Positions 22,656-35,996 are shown, counted from the first letter of the stretch. The stretch is 64,000 nt of DNA from Rotaria socialis (GCA_905331475.1 CAJNYU010001617.1:1-64000); one strand, 5' to 3'. Numbers and translations: made by a program. The notes: generated by a model not told the origin, from the sequence alone.

Positions 22656-25600
22656 GATGATCTTCATTATGAATAACGTGCTCTCAAGAAAGAACGTGTT
22701 GGTAACGTCATATGAATAGATCAGTCTATCATACAATCATCACTATCCGTTGCTCAATGGATTTATCTCGTACGATTGTCTACATCTGTTTCAATATAAA
22801 TCTAATCAATATTTATTCATATACCTAAAAAGTGTAATTTCTTAGTATACTTCGAAAATAAATAATGCGATTATTGACTGTAACGAAGAATGTTCTTGTG
22901 GTAAAAGCAATTAATTTTGATTTATTTTAACCAGAAGAGTATTATATAATAGATAGATGAAATCTATTTTATGATTATCTTCTCATGAAATGCGGAATTC
23001 AATTATTAATATGATCATCGAGAAAAAACATAGAAAATTATTTAAAATCAATAAAACATCAAAAATTGTTGTATTTCTTTTTTGCTTGCGGAATAGTAAT
23101 TTTCTTTCTGTCTCATTTAGTTTTGATGAACCATCATATATAATCAATCGAGAGAGAGAAAAAAAAAGCTAGCAACTGATTCAATCCATTAAGTTTCTGA
23201 CAGATCAAAGTATTATAGATAAGATGAACAACTGCAATGAGAAATTATCAATTTTTCTTTCTTGTTGTTCACATTTTCTTTGTTTGAAGAAAAAAAGAAA
23301 CATTTATAAATTAATTGTAATCATAGTCGTTTAACTAAGTTAATGTTTCGTCTGACATTGATGTCAAGATGGTGTATTTACTTGAACTCGAGGCGCTAAT
23401 CAACAAGTTGTGTCTATGAAGAAAAATTAAGATGAGACCCTTTTCTTTCGACATATGACATGTTTGATTCCTCTTTTCCCTTCATTTTCATGTCTACAGC
23501 ATGTTTTTCCGGTTTCTCTCTCTCTCTCTCTCGTTCGTTTGACACATCACTAATTCAATTCCTTTGCTGTCCCGTGTCATGGCGAATGAAGTAAAAATAA
23601 AATCAAACGGCCATCTTCATTTCTCGTCAATGTCACTGGGCTTGCCATCGTTTCTCTTATAAATCTAATCATGCGACAACCATAAAATGAGTGGGTGGTC
23701 GGCGGTTCACAACACAAAAAGAAAAATTGAAACGCCCGTTTTACATCTATACAGATGTTCGCCTATTTCACTTTCATGATAAGCCAAAGGCGATGTTTGT
23801 TTGTAACATTCTTTATCTGCAAGGACTCGAAATTGCGTTTAGTCATAAAGGTTGATGAGGAATGATTATGATTATGAATTGAAGCTCGATAACTTGAGGC
23901 GATGTTGGTGGATCAACAGAGAAAATTTGTCGTGCGTTAAAATGAATGTTTACTCAGCTCAAGGTTATTGAGGATCATAGCGATCTCTATTTATCTTTTT
24001 CTTTTCGGAATACAATGAAAGAGAGGAAGAATACGATAAGATTTAAAATGCTTTTACTCTTTACTTGCAAACGGATGTTCTCTATGAGAATGAGCTTTGC
24101 GATATGAATAGAGACGAGAAAGTCTAATTAGGGCGTGCCAACCATGTCAATTAAGTAGAAGGGCGACATGAAGCGCGCGTGTGATTATAATGTTTCTTTT
24201 TTTTTCTTCTTCTTCTCGCCTCGTATATATACTGACCAGTTCGAACACGCACAACTAAACAACTGACACATTCTCCTGTGCTTTAAATCTTTTTTTCACA
24301 TAGCATCTGACTATATAGAATGTAGAAGGGGCGGATAATCATTAAACTACCATAGTCCATTAGCTAATGATGATGATCCTCGCCTACTACCGTCAAACAC
24401 TGGTAATATATATATATATAGCTATATAGAAAAATGATACTCCTACTTGTCACTTTCTCTTACAATAACAACAGCTATTGGTCTTTCTTTTTCATACAAA
24501 CGTCTTGCGTTAGTAGTTTTATGCTCATCTTTTTTCTTGCTTTCCCCTAGCGTTCTGTTCAATGAGCGTAAGAAGGAGAGAGTAAGTAGAGAGAGAGAGA
24601 GAGAGCGAAAAGAATGGATGAACAAAATCGTCTCTCCTTCTCTCTCTCTCTCGTTTTCTTTATTACCACAATTAAGCTCAGTTCTGCGACATGATGAGAG
24701 AGAGTGAAAAAGACTACATTGATGGTTGTCGTTACGATGAACCAAATGACAAGCATAAGTGTATGGCACATGCATTTATTTTGAAAGTAACAGGTGTCTT
24801 GAGATGACAAAAGCATAGACAGACATCTCGATGACTTGCTTGTTCACCATAGGTGGGAGACAACATACATTTTATTCTATATTTTCTTTTAGATGTACAA
24901 CAATGAACAGCAAACTAACATGTATTTTAGAAATCAAATGATGAGGATCGATGAACATGGTTTCCTGTAAAATTCTATATGTACTTCCAATGTTATTGAC
25001 GTTCGGTAAGACTCGTTTACTTCTCGTCTTTTGAGACAAAAGATTATTAATCGCATCATACAATAATCAAAAGTTCTAATCGGACAGGTGCACTAATCTA
25101 AATCTTTGGAACACGATGCACTGAACCATTGTATTTTTAAAAGTCATTTTCTTTTCTTTACTGACGTAATTCAAAGTTCAAAATTAGCTTCACTGTGTAA
25201 TTAGGCGTAAGAAGAAGGAAAATGAAAATCTGTTTAAATCGCTATCGGCTTTTCAAAGATTAGCCAAAAAAAAATTGATTACCAATTTCCGTATGAAAAA
25301 TATATAAATGTATATAAGTACTGTTCGAACGTCAAAAGAAAGGGCCGTCGACAACCTGATGGCTATTCAATTGTCTTTTCCCTATATACAGTTGGGTGCA
25401 TTATGAAAAAATAACAGTTCTTACATTTCTTTTTTTTTGTTTTTCTACTTATAAAATTGCACTTGTTCTGTTTATATCTTTTCTATCCTTTGGGCAAGTC
25501 AATGGAAGTTTTTGTCTTGAAAAGAAATAATGATTACGGCTGCCGTATGCATCTGTCAGAGTTATACGCTTGCGTCACTCGTATACTTATAAAGCGTGTT

Positions 25601-25911
25601 GTAGAGAGAAAAAGAAAAAAAGGTTCAAGTGCTTATTGAGACGATTACCAAAAGTTGATAGATTGAATACGGCCCGTTACTCTCATTTATCATAATTATT
25701 GTTTAATAATTTAAAAAAAGCAGAGTAAGTCAAAAGAATTTAAATATATTGTCATTTAATACTCGTGTGAATATTTGACAAGAAAATTGTTTTATTTCAT
25801 TTTTCATTTTCAAACTGATAAATAGTAAAGATTAGTCGACATGTATTGTAGACAAATGTCAAGATCGATTAGTGTCTGATTGAGATCTGTTATCTTTTCT
25901 GTCTGTTTTAG
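22656..25911. other. Long non-coding stretch, simple repeats
   Basis: About 3.2 kb without a recognised gene. It contains (CT)n at about 23515-23532, (GA)n at about 24587-24604 and (CT)n at about 24632-24652. The open frames at 24443-24816 are by-products of these. The missing first exon (signal peptide) of the next gene should lie here, but I cannot place it. A TATATATA followed by a pyrimidine-rich start at about 24226-24260 could be a promoter; this is weak. Confidence 0.45.
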
Positions 25912-28900
25912 GTCTTTCATCAGCTTCATCATTGCCGACCTGTTTTATTTCGACACCGTTTGTCGGCGAATGGATACAACCTGGTCTTGCTGATTCGATA
26001 ACAATCAATAATACATCGTGTTCATTAAAGGGAACATGCATTGCTACTATTGGACACCAAGATGCGAAAAATAAATTTATCTTTTATAACGAGTAGGTTA
26101 CATAGAGTATTTTTCATTTTTAAATTCTTCTTCTTCGTTTTTTTTCTTCTGTATTACTCATTCGCACTGTTTAATATCAAATGATGTAAACATAACAATA
26201 CTATCTATTCTCACATCTTTATTCAATCCAGACATATATGAGTTCAATTTAGAGACGATGAATAAAACGATTTAAATCAAATTGCTTGAGCTGTTCATCC
26301 ATTTTGATAACCTTGCGCGATTTCACCGTCTGCTCTTTCATACGTCTCTATATACAAAAGAATATAACAGTATATATATATACATCCTTTGTTTGACTTG
26401 GAATCGAGTGAGACATGTACGTAAAAACAAATACAATATTTCAAACTAATCTTAGTAAAAGGGTAAAAATGTGTGTCAATAGAACACCAGTAAAAGAGAG
26501 AAAGGACAATCAAAAATTGTTTTGTTTATTTATGTCTTTTGATTCGTTCAATTTTCTTTTATTTTTTCGTTTTATTTTAGACAGACAAGATGTAAACGAT
26601 GTGTTCTATTTATTTCAAGACATTCAAATGCATTACAATATCGTGAAAGTAAGTACTGAGAAGCATGTCACAATATTTTGTAATTACAATCGATTAGTGT
26701 TATTATTAACACTCAATGATCAATATATAGTGATGAGATTTTCTTACTCGCTTTTTCCTATTGATGTTCTCTCTTTCTCTCTATACATATACGTAATATT
26801 TCATCTAGAAAACGATAGACACGTAGTCATGCTTACTTCCGTTGAACAACTGACTATTTTGACAATAGGTCTTATGCAAGATTTTCTTCTTTTAACTTCC
26901 GTTGTCTTAATGATGACTTGTCTATTTCTTCTAGGCGAATGCTTCGACGCCGACGACGATGACAATACACGTATTTGTGGATCAATCACGCCTGATACAG
27001 TTTTATATACACTCTTCCGGGGTAAGAAGATAAAATCACATGAAAATAAAATATGTAACCTGTCCATCAAAATCAACATTAATTAGACGAAAAGAAATCC
27101 GGTAGTGCGTGCGTGATAGGATAAAAAAAAGGAAAAAGAAAACGTCCATCGGCAGTGATAATATACTCTCTGGTGAGCAGACGAAAAGACTGACCGACAT
27201 GACACATATAGAACAGATGAATGTTCACTGACCTATATAAACACAGGAAATTAGCAAAGCTCCCGGCGCCGCGAGCTCTCTCTCTGCCGAAATGAACTTA
27301 TTTTTTTTTACAAACGAAGAGAAGATTGTATCGTATTTTGAAGAAAAAAAAATTATCATGCCTATTAATAATTCGATTAGAATAAATGGTGAATGATGTT
27401 TAATTTTTCTATGTAGAAAATCCAGAATCAATTCCATGCCCATTTGATCAATCGTGGCATTTCGGAAAGACTCGTCAAGTATCGAAAGTTTGTCATCCGA
27501 AAGCTTTTCAACATTGTTTGTCATCAAATACATTTGAAGTATCATATAATAATCAATGTCAAACTAATAAAAGTAAACACATTCAAAAAAGAAAAGAACA
27601 CTTTGTTTTTTATAACAAATCATTTTCATTCCAATAGATGTAAGAGCAACATGTTTTGCTCGTTTCACTGATGGAAATATCAATTATGTTGTTGCTCGAA
27701 GTAATGATCGCAAACGATTTGTTTGTTTTGTAAGTTTGATCAATAGAAGCAATAGAAATTTTCAAAAATTTTCAAAATTTAGTCATATTCAAAAGCAAAA
27801 CGTGATGAACAACATACGTTGCCCAATGAAGTTTATTTATCGATGGATGAAACATGTCGAGATTTACTTACAAGAGAATCAGCTATTGTATTAAATGTAC
27901 TCCCAGGTAAATAAATTATAAAGAGATTACTAAGTTAATGCTTTCATTTTTATCGGATAAAAAACATAAAATGATCCGTCGGTGAAGTTGGAAAAATTCT
28001 GAAATTTATTTTGTGTTTTCTTATTGACTAGATACATATCATCGACAGTATGAATCAAAAATTCAATTACCACACTGGACTCAAGGAAAATGGTTAACTA
28101 TTGGAACAAGCAGTATGAATATGAATTCAGTTTATATAAATAATACACAACTTATTATAAAAATCAATGGTGATCAAACCATTCTGCATGATTTGAAATT
28201 AACTCGACTTGTACTGAAAAGTCGACAACATGAAAATACTATTCGAATTAAAGCTAAATCTTTTGAACAATGGTAAAAAATTGTTTTCTAAAAATAAGAT
28301 TTATTATATAATTTTATAGTTCGTCTATTCTCTATTGTATTCAATTAACTTATCGATCCCCCGCAGTTATGGATCTTTCAATAGGTAAAATTTTTATTTT
28401 ATTAAAAGAGAAGAAAGAGAAATCCATTTTCTAATTATTTTATTAGGTTTCGATCAAAATAAATGTCAAGTTAGTCATTTACATTATACACTTTTCAGTA
28501 AGATTTTTTTCTTGTTCTATTCGATTTTCTCTACTTGATTTTGTTAATAAATAGAACCTTCGGCCTCTTCGAATATTTCCTGTCCACAAATGGGTATTTA
28601 TAGCTCATCGAAAACCTATCGTCCTCTCATTCCCGTTTCAACATGTTCAACTGGTGTTTGGACATTATCTATTGGATGTGAAACATCGAATAAAAGTGAA
28701 TTAACATTTTCTTCAGCGTGCCGCCATGAAACCGTACCTGACGTACAAGTTATAACATCAATTAAGGGTATTTGTCTAGCATCATGGCGTTCAGATGAAC
28801 AATTTCAGCGTACGATTATTCTTTATGAGCAAACACGAGCTTTTTGTTTGGTAAAACAGTCCTAAAGAAAATTTTGACTTTCTAATATACGTTCGATTTT

Positions 28901-29134
28901 TTTCTCTAGATTCAACCATTAAAACCAAACATAGCAAGTTGGATATTGTCAGAATCAAGTTGTACAGAGATCGATGTATCATCAATCAATGTTGAAAATA
29001 GTTTAAGCTATTCAGATAATTGTCAACATTATATAAAGTCGTCAGAATTTTTAACAACAAATAATAGTTCAATTGAAAGAATATCTTATTTATTATTTTC
29101 TTTTTTACTTGTTCTTTTACTATGCAAGTATTAA
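25912..29134 (+). CDS. Secreted, probably GPI-anchored cysteine-rich protein, DUF7042-7045-like
   Basis: Eleven exons join in frame: 25912-26092, 26581-26648, 26935-27021, 27417-27572, 27638-27729, 27783-27906, 28032-28272, 28320-28384, 28447-28497, 28555-28850 and 28910-29134. Together they give about 528 residues, and the signal-peptide exon is not found. Four cysteine-bearing modules follow each other: FVGEWIQPG with CSLKGTC, CKRCVLFISRHSNALQYRE, the PCPF...VRATCFARF block, and two later modules (WTQGKWLTIG and TGVWTLSIGC). The C-terminus is a hydrophobic stretch ending LLCKY, typical of a GPI-attachment signal. The arrangement recalls the insect and mollusc extracellular proteins built of DUF7042-DUF7045 modules. 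The function is unknown. The introns range from 49 to 488 nt, two of them long for this locus. Confidence 0.75.
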
Positions 29135-29922
29135 CATATATATATATATTTGTGTTTTTTTTTTGTGTGATAAAAATAAAACTAAAATTATAAAAGAGTT
29201 ATGAAATCTTCTCATATGTCAATGCTCAAACAGAAATAAACATAATCGGCACGATTTGTCAAAGCGATTCAAAATAATTTAGTATCAGTAAATTTTTTAT
29301 TATGTAACTTAGGCATACTTCAAATCTCTAGTTTCTCTACCACATTCATTGTGACGAGCTAATTAAATTTACAGTTTATTGACAACCGGCAAATCAAATA
29401 AGATGTCCCAGTTTTTATATCTAATGAATGCATACGAAATAATTGTGATTGATTCATTACAATCAGCATCCTCAGCGATGGAACTATCTCAAATAAGTCA
29501 CGAATGGCTATTTATCTCGGATCATTCGTCCGAGAAAACAAACTACATCATTTACTCAAAGAACCATAAAATTATTTTTATTAGCCTTATTATCGGCTTC
29601 GCATGCATATGTTTTGAGAAATTAATACTACAAGCATATCATTATGTCTCTGAATCTAAATGTAATCTTGAAATCAGAATTTTCTCAAGAATCACCGCAA
29701 TGGTGTCAAAAATTTAGAACGTCATTTTTACCCTTAGACATCAGGTACTACAGAATGTTCCTAGATACTCATCAACACAAATCTAAATCTGAAAAAATAG
29801 AATCTATTATCTTGATATCATTTTATCGGTAAACATTTTACGAAAATGAGTACAAGTTGAAGAATCGAGAAAAAAAAAGATCATGAATATGTACATTCCA
29901 CAAAACCTGACATAAATATATG

Positions 29923-29957
<35 letters not shown>

Positions 29958-30116
29958 CGAGAAAATACAAATAGCTTTGTTAAATAATCCGAAAAATCAG
30001 ATTTTGCTACTTCCACAAGAAAAATATATATAACAATAAAAAGCAACCGTACAGACTTACGCACACTGTTTAGAAAAGGATAAGTATACAAAAAACAGAC
30101 GAAAAGAGGACGATTG
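29135..30116. other. Convergent intergenic region with TA/GA simple repeat
   Basis: The space between the 3' ends of the secreted-protein gene and Rab39. A (TA)n tract at about 29920-29940 runs directly into (GA)n at 29941-29957. The open frame at 29379-29717 has no recognisable domain. Confidence 0.45.
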
Positions 30117-31053
30117 TTAGCTACTACAGCATCCATTTCGTCGCGGTTGAACACTAGGTAATACATCAATCGATTGATTCTGATGTGCATTTGCATTGTT
30201 GGGACCAGATTTTACTCCATCCCATCTTTAAGAAAAGCGTAATATTAAACTCATAGTAGAAACAAAAATAAAATTCTTACCCATTTTGTACATGTATACG
30301 TCCTTCAATTAACATATCGTAGATCTCTCGTGCAATAAGTGCAAATGCTTCTTGAACATACAGCGACGATTTTGATGATGTTTCAATAAAGGACACATTA
30401 TGAAAATCAGCAAACGCTTTTCCTTCTTCAGTTGTTACCTAAGAGAATAATCGATTAAATAATCATTTTATCTTTTTTACAAGCTAACTTGTCGTTCAGA
30501 CTCTCGATCAATTTTAGTACCAACAAGAAGAAAGACACTTTGATACGGTTGAATTTGCGCACGAGCTTCATTCAACCAACTTGTGACGTGTGTAAAACTA
30601 ACGTAATTTGTTGTATCATATATCAAAAGAACACCCACTGAATTCCGATAATATGCACGTGTGATACTTCTATAAAAAGAAAAGATTGTTTTCGTATGAT
30701 ATTATCTTTTTCGAAAATTGTTTACTTGAATCGTTCTTGACCAGCTGTATCCCATAATTGTAATTTTACTTTAACACCAGGTTTAACTTCAATAATACGC
30801 ACATTGAAATCAACACCAACTGTTGGATCCTATTTCAATAGATAGAATTTTAATATTTCAATAAATAGAAACGTTGATCTTACTGGATCTTGAGAAAAGA
30901 CTCCATCGCAAAATTTGCGTAGTAGTGATGACTGTAAAAAGAAATAGATTTTTTTTAATCTGATGATTTATTATATTTATTTACCTTTCCGACAGTTGAA
31001 TCACCGACAACAATTAATCGAAATTGATAATCATAACTGTACATACTATCCAT
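30117..31053 (-). CDS. RAB39: Rab39-type small GTPase
   Basis: Six exons join in frame to give 222 residues: 30985-31053, 30884-30931, 30726-30829, 30489-30669, 30281-30438 and 30117-30225. All GTPase motifs are present: P-loop GDSTVGKS, switch [23 protein letters not shown] (as in Rab39, in place of NKxD) and ETSSK. The Rab39 signatures [17 protein letters not shown] and GWDGVKSG are clear. The C-terminus ends in CCSS, a geranylgeranylation site of CCxx type. Rab39 acts in endosome/autophagosome and Golgi-linked trafficking. The intron after codon ERQ appears to use a weak GTTAGC donor. Confidence 0.93.
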
Positions 31054-33151
31054 TATGATTAAGACAATATTAATATCTTTGGCATAAAATAACACAAAAA
31101 ATATCTGAAAATAGAAGTTAATTGTTATTTGAAAAATTCATAGATATAATAAGATTAAAGCATTTATGCTTGACAAAAACAAGTTCAGTGATACGAAAGG
31201 CATAGACCTATCGCAAAGCTAACAATTAAACATGGTATGTCACAAAAAATCCAACAATCCGTCTTCTTGTAGTAATATTATATTAATTTTTATCTCAATA
31301 TATTTTTCAACATTTCTCAAGAGATTTTTTTTATTAAAAATGTAATCTGACGTATTGATCATTTAATGCGAAAGTCTTGTTTGTCACTATGTACTTTATT
31401 GTAATGATTAGTCATCAAACAGTTTCTCTCATGTGTTATAAGGAGGAAAAAACATAAACCAAGTGACTCGTTATCAGCGTCGTCGCACAAAAGAAAAACG
31501 AATGATGATGTCAACAGCTGTATGCAGAAGAAAGAAAGAAAGCAAAATAGGCAAATATGAATGGCGTACATTGTCTAATTCTTTCAAGACATCATGAATC
31601 AATATGTTAAACTTGACAAAGAAATTTTTCTAACTCTAAGAATAGATCAGTGCACGTTTTGTGCTTAAGAAAGATGAACTTTGCTATTGCTCGATCTTAG
31701 AGTATATTTAGCTGAGAATTACTTAATGTGATATTAAATTATTTTTCTATACAAACCCGTTACTGATTCATGAGTGAGATGAGATGACCAGCAAGTGCGT
31801 ACAATGTCTTGTGATTGATTGAAATAGAAAAATTTTATTTTTTTCTCACTCGCAAGAATAATATTTGTAGCTTATTAATGTTTTGAGAACAATAAATAAA
31901 TAAATTGGATTATGTATTTTAGTATTTAGCATTACAAAAAATGACAATTTGTGTCAAGTGATCTCATATTTTAAGAAGATTTGATTAATTAAATCATTGT
32001 GTCTCACTCACGTGAACATGAACATGAAACGAGAACTTTATCGGAATTGGTGTTTTTCTGAGCCATTAAAATTTTTACGTAAAATTCTACTCAACACTAA
32101 AACGCAGCTGAAAATTAAATTTTTAGTCATTTGTAGTTTCTAATAAACATTTATAATCTAATAATACTTGTTTTGTTATAGAAATCAAACGATAGATGTC
32201 GATAGTGAACAATTACATTCAGATAGCTAAGAATATTAATTATAGAGTGTGAGCATTTGTAGAATAAATGGAACACCACATCTACACCCCCGACCCCGAT
32301 ATCTGACGCTGAGAAATGAATACAGAAGACTTCTCTAAAGAAAAAATGATTATTCTTCCACTAATATCTCGTCGTACTAGAGTTTTGACACTTAAATACG
32401 TACTTATCGAATCATCATCTACATGGAACAGATCCCTAATTTGAGTTCGAAAACAAAATCAAGAAAACAACGACACTTTCTTTTCCTTTATTCGTGATTA
32501 TACATGAAAGTATCGCTTTTTTTCAATGGTCAATAATTTTTCGATAATTTAGTTTCAGATGATACTCAAAAACAATCAAGACTTGAACCGTTTGGATTTA
32601 ATTTTCATGTATTAAATATCTTTAAAAAAGGCCGAATATAATCTTTATTATTTTTGATTAAATGGCATAGACAAAAAAATAGAAAAACGATAAATTCTAC
32701 CTTTGACAGTATAATGAATACTATTGATAGATGTTAGAATTTTGTATTTTCTGAATGAAAAATTCAAACACCGAAAGATAAAAAGGAAGAATAATTATAT
32801 CATATGAAACAAGTAATGAATACTGTAAACCTCGATTATAGATAAGATGATTTTTTTCTACAGAATGAGATTTCCTATAAAGTGGAATAAATAGATTTTT
32901 AGTTGTCGAGTTTGTGCATGTGAAGAATTAACATGAAACAGTTTCATAAGAAAATTTACTACAAACTCATCATGTTTGTTATTTGCAAATAATAAATTTA
33001 ACCTGTAACTCTTGAGTTTTTGTATACATAAAATTTGAGAGAATCGACTAAACTATAATTACTTGTATTTTTGTTTTCCGTTTTCAATGTCAAAAATTTA
33101 GTATTTACTCTTGATCGTATTAGTTGAATACGTGGGCAAGTCGGTAAACTC
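31054..33151. other. Intergenic, no gene recognised
   Basis: About 2.1 kb of very AT-rich DNA with no supported coding region, RNA gene or long repeat. Confidence 0.45.
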
Positions 33152-33260
33152 AACTTTGGTCGACAGTAAAAATGTCGAAAGAAATTTATAAAAATAAAAT
33201 TAAAAATCTAAAAGAAGGAGTGTTTTGAAAGATATTCGATGAATATGTTATTATTGTAGG

Positions 33261-33435
33261 CAGTGGCGGACCTACCAGTTAGGCTAGCGGCCATCGCCAC
33301 CCCCCTTAAGAAACCTTTTCGATTTTTTCCTGCAGAAATGAAACAGAAAATAGTCGTTCTGTCGCAACTAGACTTGAAAAACCGCTTTTTCGCCAGGAGC
33401 ACCACTCCCTAACAGATTTTCTGGATCCGCCATTG
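33261..33435. mobile_element. Short hAT-type MITE with 8-bp target duplication
   Basis: A 175-bp element starting CAGTGGCGGA and ending TCCGCCATTG, inverted ends matching 9 of 10. CAGTGGCGG is a common hAT terminus. The flanks ATTGTAGG (33253-33260) and CTTGTAGG (33436-33443) agree in 7 of 8 bases, which fits the 8-bp duplication made by hAT transposases. Confidence 0.8.
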
Positions 33436-33570
33436 CTTGTAGGATTGATGGCGACTTATGTTCGTTTAAATCTATCATTGGTCTATCAGACATTGGTCAC
33501 TTAGTACAATGTAATAGAAAAGAATAAGAAAATTATTCTTCAATTATTCATTATTCGAGTGATAAATATN

Positions 33571-33777
33571 ATGTTTATTTGCTCTCTGTTGTTCTTCTGA
33601 GTCTACCGATTTAAGAATGTTGTATAACATTTCCAACTGCACAGCTACAGATTGGCATAATTGTCTGTTTGATCGTACAGCCGTGAGTAATCCGGTAGTT
33701 TCTTCTATTAATGTAATGCATATGGCTATGCTGACTGCCATTGTTATGTTGGATCTTTAGATATAGATGGCAAAATT
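33571..33777 (-). pseudogene. 5' fragment of the HeLo/MLKL-like gene, cut at an N
   Basis: These 207 bp are identical to 48108-48316 except for three clustered mismatches at about 33692-33698. They encode the first 57 residues of that protein (MAVSIAICITLIEET, RSNRQLCQSVAVQ, EEQQRANKH) plus its 5' leader. The match stops at the N at 33570. Either a transposed fragment or an assembly join. Confidence 0.75.
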
Positions 33778-34000
33778 AAATATGCATATGGAAGCCGCCA
33801 ATGAATGGACACGCAACATCAACAGCGATTTAAATTTCATTACTTCGAATAAGAGACAACCTCTTTTAATAATGAATTAATTCTGAACACGACATTTTTC
33901 ATGAATACCTACTCAGTTTTCGACATTTTTACTTTTTCGTTTTTTCGACATTTTACTGTCGACATTTTACTGTCAACATTTTTACTGTCGACCAAAGTTC

Positions 34001-35176
34001 AGAGATTCAAAATAAAGAATTAAATTTTACATTTTTTCTATTGATTAGTTCTTTTTTTCGAAAATCTGTATTAGAAGTTTAGTTCGACTATCATTCTTGA
34101 TTAAAGTTAATTGTGTTACTCAGGATTCAAATCGAATTTTCCCTTGATAATCAGCAATACGTTTTTCTCTCAATCTATTTAACATTCATTTTCGATGTTG
34201 ACTTGTTCATTTCGATTATTACGGTGCGGAATAACATTATATAAAACAAAGCAAATCGTCAATCATGAGTTGAACTGTATTGTTTCTGGACTAAAAAGAA
34301 TATTTTTTTTATATTAATCATTTCCATTGAAAGCTGACACATAACCAAAAGTGATACTATTTAGTTTTTATTACTTTTTTTGTTTAATTAACACTTTATA
34401 GGATGGCGAGGCATCCCTGGCAAAAGACTGAATGCGTTTCTTCTATAACAGATCGAAAAGCAGCGTATTCATAGTCAGATGGTGAGTGTCGAATATTCAT
34501 TCCAAGATAGTTTCCTGCTGTATAGTACAGCCCTCTATAAATAGTTTTTTTGCAGCACTGATTTAAGAGACAAAAAAAACTATGCGATCCATTGTTTATA
34601 AGTCATTATTTCATCCACTAGCTATTTTTATTTTGTCTTTACTTTAATTTGAATAAATAAAAAATAGAAGTGAAAAGAACTTTTTTTACGATAGATCTCT
34701 CTGTAGCCGTACATAGTGGGAAAAGTAACTCATGTGTACATAGCCCGTAGAACAACTTTTTTTTTCAGCAGGTAGAATATCAGGCCAGATTTAGTTCTAA
34801 AACATATTCAACAAAGTAAAAATTGAATCAAGAAAAATAATTGTTGTTTCCATGTAGTAATACTAATCATATTTGTTTTTGAGTTATCGAGTTATTTTGA
34901 TACCTTAAAAAATACCTTGATTTCAAAAGGATCCAATCAACATCAAGGTATATGAAGAAAAAAAAGAAACGTAGGAAGTGCATGTGAGACTGTACTGGAA
35001 TGTATTTTAAATTTTTCTCTTTTTCTTAACGTTATTTATTTTGTCGAAAAGAAAGGAGGAGTGGTTCATAAGTTTTTTATGGTATTTTATATGGCAAAAT
35101 CATGTTTATATTGTCCTTTGCCAACACAATGAGTATATTTAATAATTTCAGATTTTTCGAACATAAAAGAATTAAT
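34001..35176. other. Intergenic upstream of GST
   Basis: No gene recognised. TTTCAG at about 35147-35152, shortly before the start codon of the GST gene, may be the acceptor of a 5'-UTR intron. This would make the in-frame upstream Met at 35102 intronic. Confidence 0.4.
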
Positions 35177-35996
35177 ATGTCTCAAGCAAGTACGAGTCAA
35201 AGTCAGATTGTAGTTGGTTATTGGGCAATTCGAAGCTATGCAGAACCAATTCGTTTGACTTTACATTATACGAAAACACCTTTTACCGATAAATTATATA
35301 TGCAGGGTGATGGTCCAGAATACAGTCGAGAAGATTGGTTAAGTGAAAAACAAAAACTTGGTCTTGGCAAGTGACACTATTTATTGATGCTTCTTTCTAT
35401 TTTGGTTATTTATATTTTAGATTTTCCTAATCTACCATATCTATTTGATGGTGATTTCAAAATAACTCAATCGAAAGCTATTTTATATTATCTTGGACGT
35501 AAATTTAATCTTATGGGAAAGAATCCAAATGAAGAAGCACGAGTGATGATGTTATGCGAAGAAGCTCATGATCTTCGTTCAAATTTGAACACAGTTTGCT
35601 ATGGTCCAGGAGCAGAATCGGACGAAGCAAGAGCAAAATTTGTTGAAACAACCTTAACAATTTCGATGGAAAAATTCGACCGTTATTTTGGCAAGTGTAC
35701 TACAAAATTTGCTGTCGGCGATGAACCAACTGTAGCTGATTTTCAAGTGTACGCATATATTGATTCTTGTTTATTATTGGATGGTGGACACGCCCTTCTT
35801 GATAAATATGCGAATGTTAAACAATATTTGAAAAAAATAAGTGAAATACCAGAAATAAAAGATTACATCGTTCAATCTCATGCTGAGCTACCTATTAACA
35901 ATAAAGGTAATTATTTCATATTGATAATGATAATATATTTGCTTTCTATATTTTTTAGTGGCTAAATTTGGCGGAAAAGTAATTAATAAACCATGA
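35177..35996 (+). CDS. Mu-class-like glutathione S-transferase
   Basis: Three exons give 237 residues: 35177-35366, 35421-35906 and 35959-35996. The thioredoxin-like N-domain has GYWAIRSYAEPIRL, with the catalytic Tyr of the mu class, and then DFPNLPYLFDGDFKITQSKAI, with the cis-Pro and the glutathione-binding QS. An all-helical C-domain follows, with FAVGDEPTVADF. The enzyme conjugates glutathione to electrophiles. To join LGL to DFPNLPYL, the first intron must start with GC (35367, GCAAGT) and end with AG. The nearby GT alternative gives an immediate stop. Codon-level homology to mu GSTs makes the GC-AG choice firm. Confidence 0.92.

Larger units (their letters stand above)
33152..34000. 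mobile_element. Foldback-like element enclosing a gene fragment
   Basis: Bases 33152-33180 (starting AACTTTGGTCGACAGTAAAA) recur in inverted orientation ending at 34000, 27 of 29 matching. The right arm is longer and consists of tandem copies of a 14-bp unit (GACATTTTACTGTC) at about 33948-33990. Inside lie a hAT-type MITE, an N, and a near-exact copy of the 5' part of the 47.8-kb gene. Arms of unequal length made of tandem subrepeats are typical of Foldback elements. I see no target-site duplication, so the boundaries are tentative. Confidence 0.55.

Noticed and set aside
24443-24816. Overlapping open frames rich in Arg/Glu and Ser/Leu
   Set aside because: They are translations of (GA)n/(CT)n simple repeats.
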